A stretch of 15,619 nucleotides of DNA from Coprococcus sp. (GTDB lineage Bacteria > Bacillota > Clostridia > Lachnospirales > Lachnospiraceae), in assembly GCA_016297325.1 (NCBI GenBank), contig JAEDGW010000064.1, positions 1 through 15,619 of the forward strand, in the 5' to 3' direction. A program made the position numbers and the translations under genes. Positions within the stretch are counted from its first letter, which is position 1, and each line of letters starts with the position of its first letter. The notes below the pieces were generated by a model. It saw only the letters and a list, made by a program, of their open reading frames with translations, did not search any database and was not told where the DNA came from. This document shows positions 1 to 6,467 of this stretch, in pieces.

Positions 1-8
1 AGGGTGTT

Positions 9-887
9 ATGAAATTTGATATAGAGATAAATAACTTTATGGCAACTCATACATTTAAACAGATCAAGGTTGATGGCATCAGCACCAGATATCTTCTGTG
101 CGGAAATGAGGATTCGAAGTACACGCTGGTCTATCTTGTGGGTGGTACGGGAATTCCAGAAGTGTGGCTTAACCATATATTGAAGATGGAGACTGATTTC
201 CGCATTCTGACCATGGATTATCCGATGGAGATAGAGAGCATGGAGGTGCTTGCCAGACACATAGTGCATCTTGTAGATGGGCTGGATCTGAGAAATACGA
301 TATTCATCGGTGCATCGCTTGGAGGATTTGTCGCACAGCTTGTAGGAAGGATAGCCCCGGAGCGCGTGTCGGGAGTGTGTCTCTACTCCACATGCAGTCT
401 GTCGGAGGCGAGTGTCATGGATCTGAAGAAGCAGTATAAATCATATGGAGTCATGCTGGTACTTATGAAGATCCTGCCATATTCCTGGGTTCGCAGCCTG
501 TCACTGAATATATCAAAGAAACAGATAGGCCTTGAGAACGAGGATCAGGAGGGCCGTACATATATGGAGGATCTCTTCACATGGGTGTTCAGCCGATATA
601 CAAAGGAATTTGATACGCACATGACAAAGCTTCTTGCGGATATACCGAATCTTGACTTTATGACAAAGGAAGATTACGCCCGGTTTGATGACCGCTCACT
701 TCTGGTACTGCCGAAGAATGACAAGGCATTCTCAGAGGCGGCGCAGAAGGATCTGAGAGACAGTATGCCGCGGGCATTTGTGAAATGGGTCAATGCCGGA
801 CACACGGCGACACTGTTCAAGGTAGATACATATGTGGATGCCACAAGAGAATTTATAAAAGGATTGGAGGGATCAGATGCCAGCTAA
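9..887 (+). CDS. alpha/beta hydrolase family protein
   Basis: This 292-residue protein has the layout of an alpha/beta-hydrolase fold enzyme. The nucleophile elbow is G-A-S-L-G at residues 101-105, making Ser103 the likely nucleophile. A probable catalytic Asp follows a beta strand near residue 238 (LPKNDKAF), and the late His is in AGHTA at residue 265. An early V-G-G-T-G (44-48) after a hydrophobic strand could form the oxyanion loop. There is no signal peptide, so the enzyme is probably cytoplasmic. The start sits five bases after AGGG at the window edge. The 3' end overlaps the TetR-family gene by 11 bases, so the two are probably co-translated. The substrate cannot be deduced; esterase, lipase or C-C hydrolase activity are all possible. 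Fold assignment is confident, function is not. Confidence 0.85.
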   Translation: MKFDIEINNFMATHTFKQIKVDGISTRYLLCGNEDSKYTLVYLVGGTGIPEVWLNHILKMETDFRILTMDYPMEIESMEVLARHIVHLVDGLDLRNTIFIGASLGGFVAQLVGRIAPERVSGVCLYSTCSLSEASVMDLKKQYKSYGVMLVLMKILPYSWVRSLSLNISKKQIGLENEDQEGRTYMEDLFTWVFSRYTKEFDTHMTKLLADIPNLDFMTKEDYARFDDRSLLVLPKNDKAFSEAAQKDLRDSMPRAFVKWVNAGHTATLFKVDTYVDATREFIKGLEGSDAS

Positions 888-1470
888 TTTTACAGAAGAA
901 CAGAGACAGGAGATAAGGGAAAAGCTCATTGCAGTGGGTTATGATCTGATCCGGGAGATGGGACTTAAGAAAATGAAGGTGTCCATCATTGCAGAGAGAG
1001 CCGATATCGCTACGGGAACATTTTATCATTTCTTTGAGTCCAAGGAAGCGTATGTGGAGGCTCTGATATGTGAACAGGATCTGAAGAGTCAGGCACAGCT
1101 CATTCCGTTATTGCAGGCAAATGGCAAACTCACGCTTGAGCAGGCGATCAGGTGGTTCCGGGATTCGTTCAGGAAGGAGAACAATATCCTGATGGAGCTC
1201 ACCCTGGATGACTGGGTATGGCTCAAGACACACCGGACGAAGGACGGCCTGTTTAGCCCATCCCACGATGCGGACGAGGCAATGAGATATCTGTCATTTG
1301 TGGATGGGGTAAGACCTGATCTCGATATCCGCATCATCATCAATTTTTTCAAGACCATCTACAGCATGGCCCAGAACAGGGACACGTTCATCGATGAAGT
1401 GTTCGAGACAAATATAGACATGATATTTGAGTGCATATACAACTATGCCGCAGATAGATCAAATAAATAG
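877..1470 (+). CDS. TetR/AcrR-family transcriptional regulator
   Basis: A 197-residue regulator with the usual TetR N-terminal DNA-binding domain. A first helix precedes a helix-turn-helix at about residues 33-54, ending in the family signature T-G-T-F-Y-H-F-F followed by S-K-E. The remaining ~140 residues form the variable helical ligand-binding domain. Length is typical. The start is set by GGAGG at 866-870, six bases upstream, and lies inside the end of the hydrolase gene. A small membrane protein follows 16 bases after the stop. TetR regulators usually repress neighbouring or divergent genes in response to a small lipophilic ligand. Control of this same operon is therefore the simplest guess, but the operon promoter lies outside the window. 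Confidence 0.92.
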   Translation: MPANFTEEQRQEIREKLIAVGYDLIREMGLKKMKVSIIAERADIATGTFYHFFESKEAYVEALICEQDLKSQAQLIPLLQANGKLTLEQAIRWFRDSFRKENNILMELTLDDWVWLKTHRTKDGLFSPSHDADEAMRYLSFVDGVRPDLDIRIIINFFKTIYSMAQNRDTFIDEVFETNIDMIFECIYNYAADRSNK

Positions 1471-1486
1471 TCAAAGGAGAATACAA

Positions 1487-1990
1487 ATGGTAGCAAAAGT
1501 AGCAATTGAAGCAGTTATCTACAGTCTGGTTTACACAGTGTTTATGCTGATCCTGTTCAAGATACAGGGTGCAGCGCATCAGCTCTACAATTATCCGAAG
1601 GCGATCCAGGATCGTGCCAAGGAGCTTGGGATCATCACCCAGGAGGAACTCGATGCAAATGCAAAGAAGAACAAGATATGGGGAATTATTGTCATGGTGG
1701 TTTTGTGCGTAGCCATAACATGTGCTGTCAACAAGCAGACCACATTCCTTGCAGGATTTGTTCAGTCATACATATTCCTGAACGCATTTTCACTGTTCGA
1801 TGCGCTGGTGATAGACACGATCTGGTTCTGCCATGGAAAATGGTGGGTGATCCCTGGAACAGAGGACATGACAGAGGCATATCACGATTATGCATTCCAC
1901 TGGAAATGGTTCTTTATAGGCCTTGTATCGATCCTTCCACTTGCCCTGATAATAGGAGGAATCGTGGCGCTGATCGGTGTTATAATTTAA
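1487..1990 (+). CDS. small polytopic membrane protein, function unknown
   Basis: A 167-residue protein with about four hydrophobic segments: residues 4-24, 65-82, 87-112 and 141-166. A charged loop lies between the first and second, and a Trp/His-rich stretch precedes the last (KWW, then YHDYAFHWKWFF). I start it at 1487 because AGGAGA at 1475-1480 is correctly spaced. A longer in-frame reading from 1427 would run back into the TetR gene without a ribosome binding site. It is the third gene of the hydrolase-TetR operon and is followed by a strong terminator. I do not recognise the family. The TetR linkage suggests a membrane function under that regulator, such as transport or lipid modification, but the sequence does not show which. 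Confidence 0.8.
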   Translation: MVAKVAIEAVIYSLVYTVFMLILFKIQGAAHQLYNYPKAIQDRAKELGIITQEELDANAKKNKIWGIIVMVVLCVAITCAVNKQTTFLAGFVQSYIFLNAFSLFDALVIDTIWFCHGKWWVIPGTEDMTEAYHDYAFHWKWFFIGLVSILPLALIIGGIVALIGVII

Positions 1991-2018
1991 TGGTAAGATT
2001 TTAAATTAAATGATTATT

Positions 2019-2055
2019 GTGGGATGATAATGTTGTCAATCATCCCACTTTTTTT
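2019..2055 (+). terminator. rho-independent terminator of the hydrolase-TetR-membrane protein operon
   Basis: A perfect 10-base-pair stem (GTGGGATGAT at 2019-2028 with ATCATCCCAC at 2039-2048) encloses a 10-base loop. Seven T residues follow at 2049-2055. It sits 28 bases after the membrane-protein stop codon. Confidence 0.9.
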
Positions 2056-2127
2056 ATATAATTAGGGATAGCGTGTGGAAAATGAAAGTTAAGATAACAA
2101 GCGGAAATTGACAGTAGAAATGAGAAA

Positions 2128-3153
2128 ATGAACACTATGGAGAATGATGCATTGTCTGGCAGATCAAAGCCTGAGACAGGGAATAACAAAACAGAATACA
2201 AGGCACATTACCATCTGCCGGGACTTTTTGAATTCTACGAGCTGTACAAGGTATTCCTGCCACTATACCATGAGCACAGGGAATATTTTTACGACTGGTG
2301 TGATATCGGTTCAGTGTATGGCGCGCCGGGGGACTGCCTCTGGGGCGGCGGCAGAGTGGGATATGGAGACTGCGATGCCGAAGATGTGCTGGAACTTATG
2401 AGCGGGTATGGAATATCGGCGAGGCTGACCTTCAGCAACTCACTGCTAAGACTGGAACATCTTGCGGATAAAAGGTGTAACGATTTGTGCAGAGCGTTTG
2501 AGAATGGTGGATCTGCGGCAAATGACGATCAGGGTGGCGGTGCCATGCCAGGACTTAACCGGGTAGCTGGTAAGCCAGATATTCAAAATGGCGTCATAGT
2601 CCATTCGGATCTGCTGCTCGACTATCTGCGGGAGAATTATCCGGGGTTATACCTGATATCATCCACGACAAAGGTCATCACGGACTTTGACAAGTTTTCC
2701 GCAGAGCTTGACAGGGATGAATTCCGATATGTTGTGCCGGATTTCCGGCTGAACAAAACATTTGACAGACTGGAAATGCTTTCAGGGAAGCAGAAAGATA
2801 AGGTAGAATTTCTTTGCAACGAATGCTGTTGGTTCTCATGTCAGGATCGGAAAGCCTGCTATGAGGATGTGAGCCGTATGGCTCTAGGTGAGAACTCGGA
2901 TCACCGCTGTACATCACCAAATGCAGCAGACGGCTATCGTTTTTCAAAGGCGATGGAGAATCCGGGATTTATAGGTATAGATGATATAAGGAATATTTAT
3001 CTGCCAATGGGATTTTCCAATTTCAAGATAGAGGGGCGGAGTCTGGGGAGTGCCATAGTGCTGGAATTTCTGCTATACTATATGACAAAGCCAGAGTACC
3101 AGCTGAGGGTCAGAGAAGAGATATATCTTGATAATACGCTGGATCTGTTCTAG
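2128..3153 (+). CDS. U32-peptidase-like TIM-barrel protein with cysteine cluster
   Basis: A 341-residue soluble protein. The second half resembles the peptidase U32/UbiU-UbiV fold. Barrel-like strand-helix units occur near 98-115, 155-185 and 199-220. A cysteine-rich stretch follows (C230, C233, C234, C238, C244, plus C261), then the near-signature F-K-I-E-G-R at 299-304. In the U32 relatives UbiU and UbiV, cysteines at comparable positions bind a 4Fe-4S cluster, so an iron-sulfur site is plausible here. An N-terminal block reading G-A-P-G-D-C-L-W-G-G-G-R (65-76) looks conserved. A Gly/Ala/Asp-rich insert at 126-150 is probably a loop. The start is uncertain: ribosome binding is weak before both Met1 (2128) and Met4 (2137). 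The gene stands alone between a terminator and the next small gene. The family call is tentative and the reaction unknown. Confidence 0.6.
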   Translation: MNTMENDALSGRSKPETGNNKTEYKAHYHLPGLFEFYELYKVFLPLYHEHREYFYDWCDIGSVYGAPGDCLWGGGRVGYGDCDAEDVLELMSGYGISARLTFSNSLLRLEHLADKRCNDLCRAFENGGSAANDDQGGGAMPGLNRVAGKPDIQNGVIVHSDLLLDYLRENYPGLYLISSTTKVITDFDKFSAELDRDEFRYVVPDFRLNKTFDRLEMLSGKQKDKVEFLCNECCWFSCQDRKACYEDVSRMALGENSDHRCTSPNAADGYRFSKAMENPGFIGIDDIRNIYLPMGFSNFKIEGRSLGSAIVLEFLLYYMTKPEYQLRVREEIYLDNTLDLF

Positions 3154-3298
3154 GCTTAGTGGGCATATAGCTAATGAAAATTGCTGGTTGAAAGGAAATG
3201 TATGGTATATCATTTGACGATTATACTGGGCACATGAAGGACAAAATCACTTAGCACATAGATCATAGACAAATAGACGAAAGGACAACTAGAACAAA

Positions 3299-3742
3299 AT
3301 GGCATACACACCGAATGATATTTACAATTACATAATAGAAAACGACAGGGAATCGGAATTTCTGCAGGCGATAACGCTGCATAAGCAGAACTTTTCCATA
3401 GGAGAGATAACCGACAAGCGTTTTCTGATAAAAGAAGACAAGACTGTTAAGTTCATATCCAAGATGTATAAGATAAACATACAGATCACGGATGACGACA
3501 TCATAACGGCGGTCATGAACGGCTTGTATGTGAGTGCATTTATCTCAAGACAGAACGATGCTTACAACGTACATTTCCTCGTACATGCATACCCTGAAAA
3601 TATGAAGTCACAGTTTGACGATGAGATATTAAAGGAAGTGCTCCGGTACATGATCATGATGACTATTGTACGGCTGAGACTTGATACGCCAGAGAAGGTG
3701 GACAAATATCTGGGAAGTGTCGATGGCGGTTCATGTAAATAA
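3299..3742 (+). CDS. hypothetical protein, 147 residues
   Basis: An unrecognised soluble protein with no membrane segment and no signal peptide. It appears alpha-beta mixed: an N-terminal helix, alternating strands around residues 40-100 (including an N-V-H-F-L-V-H-A-Y segment), and a C-terminal amphipathic helix with a Met-rich stretch at about 118-124. The start follows AAAGGA at 3280-3285, with a rather long 13-base spacing. Base composition matches the surroundings, and no frame on the opposite strand is better supported. It may be read from a promoter in the 145-base gap upstream, where TATACT at 3222-3227 is the only decent -10 candidate. Convergent transcription from the tRNA side is buffered by the hairpin at 3804-3835. 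Confidence 0.6.
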   Translation: MAYTPNDIYNYIIENDRESEFLQAITLHKQNFSIGEITDKRFLIKEDKTVKFISKMYKINIQITDDDIITAVMNGLYVSAFISRQNDAYNVHFLVHAYPENMKSQFDDEILKEVLRYMIMMTIVRLRLDTPEKVDKYLGSVDGGSCK

Positions 3743-3803
3743 GGGGTTATATGACAAAACGTGTTGATGGGTGAATTCCATTCAACATACTTTGTGTAAA
3801 ACA

Positions 3804-3835
3804 AAAAGCTGTCTGAAATGATTCAGACAGCTTTT
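3804..3835. terminator. bidirectional terminator between the 147-aa gene and tRNA-Arg
   Basis: A 14-base-pair perfect stem (AAAAGCTGTCTGAA at 3804-3817 with its complement at 3822-3835) has a four-base loop. On the minus strand it lies just after the tRNA 3' end and continues into a T-rich run, the stronger direction. On the plus strand only four T residues follow the core. Confidence 0.85.
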
Positions 3836-3839
3836 ATCA

Positions 3840-3913
3840 CGTGCGCAAGAGGATTCGAACCCCCGACACCTTGGTCCGTAGCCAAGTGCTCTATCCAGCT
3901 GAGCTATGCACAC
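3840..3913 (-). tRNA. tRNA-Arg (anticodon ACG)
   Basis: The minus strand folds into a complete cloverleaf. The acceptor stem pairs GTGTGCA with TGCGCAC (one G-T wobble). The D arm starts TAGCTCAGC. The anticodon stem is CTTGG/CCAAG around loop CTACGGA, giving anticodon ACG at 3877-3879. The variable loop has five bases, and the T arm carries the canonical TTCGAAT loop. The discriminator base is G and the CCA end is not encoded. The ACG anticodon, normally deaminated to ICG by TadA, reads CGT/CGC/CGA arginine codons. Confidence 0.97.
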
Positions 3914-3935
3914 ATGTTGCTTAACAACATCAGTT

Positions 3936-3964
3936 ATACTACAACAGATTTGAGCAAATGTCAA
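3936..3964 (-). promoter_or_regulatory. probable sigma-A promoter for tRNA-Arg
   Basis: On the minus strand a perfect -35 box TTGACA (3964-3959) is followed, after 17 bases, by TAGTAT (3941-3936), a four-of-six match to the -10 consensus. Transcription would begin around 3929, giving a short 5' leader before the mature tRNA end at 3913. Confidence 0.7.
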
Positions 3965-3967
3965 ATG

Positions 3968-3992
3968 AAAAGTTGCAAATAATTCAACTTTT
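3968..3992 (-). terminator. possible weak terminator downstream of the alarmone synthetase gene
   Basis: AAAAGTTG at 3968-3975 pairs with CAACTTTT at 3985-3992 around a nine-base loop, 44 bases past the synthetase stop on the minus strand. The stem is short and AT-rich and its T tail is part of the stem, so termination would be modest at best. Confidence 0.35.
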
Positions 3993-4035
3993 TCGTTCTA
4001 CCTGAAAAATATTGGCGCTGGATAAACATCTATAA

Positions 4036-4755
4036 TTACTCCTCAGGTGATTCCCTCTTTAATTCAGGAATGTAGCGCTGGCCATATATGCTGTTCTTGA
4101 TGGACTGCATCTCAAGGTCTGTAGCGGATATCACATCTGCACATTTCTTAAGCCTTGCGGAGATCATGTCCACGTTCGGGATATCCTTCTTGTATCTGAG
4201 CTGGTGATCCAGACTTGCCCAGAAGTCCATCGCGATGGTTCTGATCTGAACTTCCACACGCATATTCCTTGTATGGTCTGCGAAGAATACAGGAATCTCG
4301 ACTATGACGTGGAGACTGCGGTATCCATTTGGCTTTGGATGTGATATGTAGTCTTTCGCCTCGATGAGGGTGATGTCATCCTGGCTGATGAGTTTTTCTG
4401 CCACCATATAAATGTCATCGATAAATGGACAGATGACTCTTATTCCTGCGACGTCATCCAGGTTGTTAAGTATGCTTGCGCATGTCACTGGACAACCTTT
4501 GTTTGCAAGTTTTTTCGCAATGCTGACAGGCTTTTTGATCCTTGACTGTATGAATTCTATAGGATTTCTTTTATATCTCACGCTGAAATCATCATTCAGC
4601 ACTTCGAATTTTGTCTTTACCTCTCTGATGGCACATGAATACATCATCATGATCTCCTCAAAGTTCTGCATCTCCTGCATGAAGGGATTCTCCTCCGGGC
4701 GCAGAAGGGAATTGATGTATTTGCTGTTCAGAGCATTTGTCTGTATTGATTCCAT
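4036..4755 (-). CDS. small alarmone synthetase, RelP/RelQ-type GTP pyrophosphokinase
   Basis: A 239-residue stand-alone (p)ppGpp synthetase that transfers pyrophosphate from ATP to the 3' position of GDP or GTP. Visible family motifs are R-I-K-K-P-x-S-I (72-79, ATP side), L-D-D-V-A-G-I-R (99-106, metal-binding Asp), the G-loop N-G-Y-R-S-L-H (143-149) and V-E-V-Q-I-R-T (167-173, catalytic Glu168), followed by M-D-F-W-A-S-L-D-H. There is no HD hydrolase, TGS or ACT domain, and the length fits a small alarmone synthetase rather than Rel. I start it at 4755, where GGAGG lies just upstream; the reading from 4830 adds an unsupported hydrophobic extension. It is a single gene, divergent from the methyltransferase-like gene. 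RelP and RelQ cannot be told apart safely by eye. Confidence 0.93.
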   Translation of the reverse strand: MESIQTNALNSKYINSLLRPEENPFMQEMQNFEEIMMMYSCAIREVKTKFEVLNDDFSVRYKRNPIEFIQSRIKKPVSIAKKLANKGCPVTCASILNNLDDVAGIRVICPFIDDIYMVAEKLISQDDITLIEAKDYISHPKPNGYRSLHVIVEIPVFFADHTRNMRVEVQIRTIAMDFWASLDHQLRYKKDIPNVDMISARLKKCADVISATDLEMQSIKNSIYGQRYIPELKRESPEE

Positions 4756-4840
4756 AACTCCTCCAAAATGTAAAAACTGGAAAATTAAAGCTATCATGTT
4801 CCAGTAGAAAGTATTGCGCAGGTATTGCACAACTATAGGT

Positions 4841-4869
4841 ATTATACTACATTACACTTGTGCTTAAAA
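4841..4869 (-). promoter_or_regulatory. candidate promoter of the alarmone synthetase gene
   Basis: A perfect -10 hexamer TATAAT lies on the minus strand at 4846-4841, about 85 bases upstream of the chosen start. The hexamer 17 bases further up (TTTTAA, 4869-4864) is a poor -35. The box would give a leader of roughly 80 bases. The region also overlaps the upstream side of the divergent gene. Confidence 0.45.
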
Positions 4870-4959
4870 ATAAAATTTTATAAAATACCTGTGGAGAATC
4901 AATGAATGTAGACAGATGTATTTTATGTGTCTGTCAGACCATAGAGTCAGGAGAAGGAC

Positions 4960-5886
4960 ATGAGTTATTTTGACGAGATGACCGCCACGGAGCGGATACC
5001 GGATTCCCATGAGCACTGGACAAAGTACAGACAGATGGTTACGGATTATATAGAGAAGAACTGTCCGGTGAAGGATACCGGGGATGGGAAAAGGCCAATT
5101 CTTGCACTTTGGGGCATAGGTCAGGCGGGAGATATAGATATAGGCAGGCTTGCGGCAGCTTATAAACTTGTGCTCATAGACAGGGATGAGCAGGCTGTGC
5201 GGGAGGCGGTGCAGAGATACGGCCTCACGGAGTCTGAGTATGTGATCGCAGATATTCCGTTCTGGAGAGTGGATGATGATCAGTACAGACTGCTTGACGC
5301 TTTGCTGGAAGATGGTGCAGATATGGAACATATATTAGAATTTTTTGAGAGGATTGCCAGACAGAATTCCGGCAAATATATAGGAAAGACCCAGACTGAA
5401 CCGGGGGCATTTGACGCTGACAGGTATCTGGATATATTTGACTACAGTGTGGCGGTTGGACTCCATAGCCAGCTCAATTCACGGTTTGCGGCATTACTTT
5501 ATCATTACAGGGGAAATTATCATGATGATGATCTGAGGCTCATAAGCAGTGCCATATCCGGGCTGAATGAATCTGCGGTCGAAAGACTAAACGACTATAT
5601 GTACCACACAACAGAAAAAAGGCTGATATACGGATATGAAGTATCCGCAGTTACGGACTTTTTGGAGGCGGAAAAGATCGCTGAAAGGCTAAATGCGGGA
5701 GATCTAGAGACAATGAAATCCATATCTCATATAGAGGGAGTCAGCCAGCTTATGGGGGATATCTCGCTGCACAGGGGATGCGATGTGGATATTATAGATA
5801 ATAAGTATATGGTGTGGCCGTTTGACACGGCTTCCGGACAGAAAAATTACGTCATGGGATTTGTGACTATGAAAAAGATCAGTTAA
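4960..5886 (+). CDS. Rossmann-fold protein resembling a class I SAM-dependent methyltransferase
   Basis: A 308-residue soluble protein. Residues 47-57 read I-L-A-L-W-G-I-G-Q-A-G, a beta strand leading into a glycine-rich loop. A second strand ends in an acidic residue (V-L-I-D-R-D, Asp74), and an A-D-I-P-F-W follows at 97-102. This order matches motifs I-III of class I methyltransferases, where the second-strand acid holds the ribose of S-adenosylmethionine. The C-terminal half is helical, with A-V-G-L-H-S-Q-L-N near 155, and has no recognised catalytic motif. The start follows AGGAG at 4949-4953. Only 56 bases separate it from the sigma gene, but those contain a separate ECF-type promoter, so the two need not be co-regulated. 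The methyltransferase call is from motif shape only; an NAD-binding Rossmann protein is the main alternative. Confidence 0.6.
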   Translation: MSYFDEMTATERIPDSHEHWTKYRQMVTDYIEKNCPVKDTGDGKRPILALWGIGQAGDIDIGRLAAAYKLVLIDRDEQAVREAVQRYGLTESEYVIADIPFWRVDDDQYRLLDALLEDGADMEHILEFFERIARQNSGKYIGKTQTEPGAFDADRYLDIFDYSVAVGLHSQLNSRFAALLYHYRGNYHDDDLRLISSAISGLNESAVERLNDYMYHTTEKRLIYGYEVSAVTDFLEAEKIAERLNAGDLETMKSISHIEGVSQLMGDISLHRGCDVDIIDNKYMVWPFDTASGQKNYVMGFVTMKKIS

Positions 5887-5889
5887 GTT

Positions 5890-5920
5890 ATACCATAAAT
5901 ACGGTGATCTGATACGTATA
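5890..5920 (+). promoter_or_regulatory. candidate ECF sigma promoter upstream of the sigma gene (autoregulation)
   Basis: ATACCATAAA (5890-5899) and CGTATA (5915-5920) are separated by 15 bases. The identical two blocks at identical spacing recur before the vWA lipoprotein gene (7328-7358). A CGTA core at -10 is typical of ECF promoters such as those of Bacillus sigma-W. Transcription would start about 15 bases before the sigma gene's start codon. Confidence 0.7.
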
Positions 5921-5942
5921 AATAAGAAGAAGGGAGAAAGCG

Positions 5943-6467
5943 ATGACAGACAGTGATTTTGCAAAATATATGTCTGCAATGGCGCATGGCGACAGGGAGA
6001 GCCTGCGGTTTATATATGACGAATATCTTAAACTGATATTTGCGGTCGTGTATGATACTATAGGGCAGCGCGAGGAAGCGGAGGATGTGACCTCGGAGTT
6101 CTTTATCAAGATGTACAGTGTCGCGGCCAGTTACAGACCGGGAAATGGACATAAGAGATGGATGGTTACGATCGCAAAGAATATGGCAGTGGACAGAGTC
6201 CGGAAGCTTGGCAGGGAGGCCCTGGTGGACGAAATCCCTGAATCTCCGGATAACAGCAGGGGAAGTCATGAAGATGAGATCGTGAACAAAGTGACAGTGC
6301 AGCAGGCGGTGAAAACACTAAAGCCCGATGAGCGGGAGGTGCTTGATCTGAAAACGGTTGGAGGATTCACGTTCAGGGAGATTTCAGAGATGACCAGCCG
6401 CCCCATGGGAACGGTGACGTGGCTATATGGTGAGGCAATTAAAAAATTGAGGAGGTGCAGACTATGA
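5943..6467 (+). CDS. ECF-type RNA polymerase sigma factor
   Basis: A 174-residue group 4 (ECF) sigma factor. Region 2 spans about residues 22-90 and includes the polymerase-binding helix with E-E-A-E-D-V-T (44-50) and F-F-I-K-M-Y, then a W-M-V-T-I-A-K-N segment and V-D-R-V-R-K typical of regions 2.3-2.4. Region 4 spans 118-170, with L-K-P-D-E-R-E-V-L and a helix-turn-helix around 139-168 for the -35 element. Region 1.1 and most of region 3 are absent, as expected. AGGGAG at 5931-5936 sets the start. The stop codon overlaps the next gene in an ATGA, coupling translation with the probable anti-sigma factor. Autoregulation is suggested by the motif at 5890-5920. Confidence 0.95.
   Translation: MTDSDFAKYMSAMAHGDRESLRFIYDEYLKLIFAVVYDTIGQREEAEDVTSEFFIKMYSVAASYRPGNGHKRWMVTIAKNMAVDRVRKLGREALVDEIPESPDNSRGSHEDEIVNKVTVQQAVKTLKPDEREVLDLKTVGGFTFREISEMTSRPMGTVTWLYGEAIKKLRRCRL

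Noticed and set aside
1427..1486. Longer start of the small membrane protein inside the TetR gene
   Set aside because: There is no ribosome binding site at 1427, whereas AGGAGA precedes 1487 and the first transmembrane helix starts there.
2108..2113. Perfect TTGACA upstream of the U32-like gene
   Set aside because: No -10 box lies at 16-18 bases, and a promoter there would start transcription inside the coding region.
3757..3786. Near-palindrome GTTGATGG...CCATTCAAC after the 147-residue gene
   Set aside because: It has a bulge and no T-run; the 14-bp hairpin at 3804-3835 is the convincing terminator.
4412..4807. Plus-strand 131-codon open frame opposite the alarmone synthetase
   Set aside because: It is a shadow of a well-recognised gene, with no ribosome binding site and no family resemblance.
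4756..4830. Longer N-terminus of the alarmone synthetase from 4830
   Set aside because: The added 25 residues are hydrophobic and atypical for the family, and the GGAGG before 4755 marks the real start.
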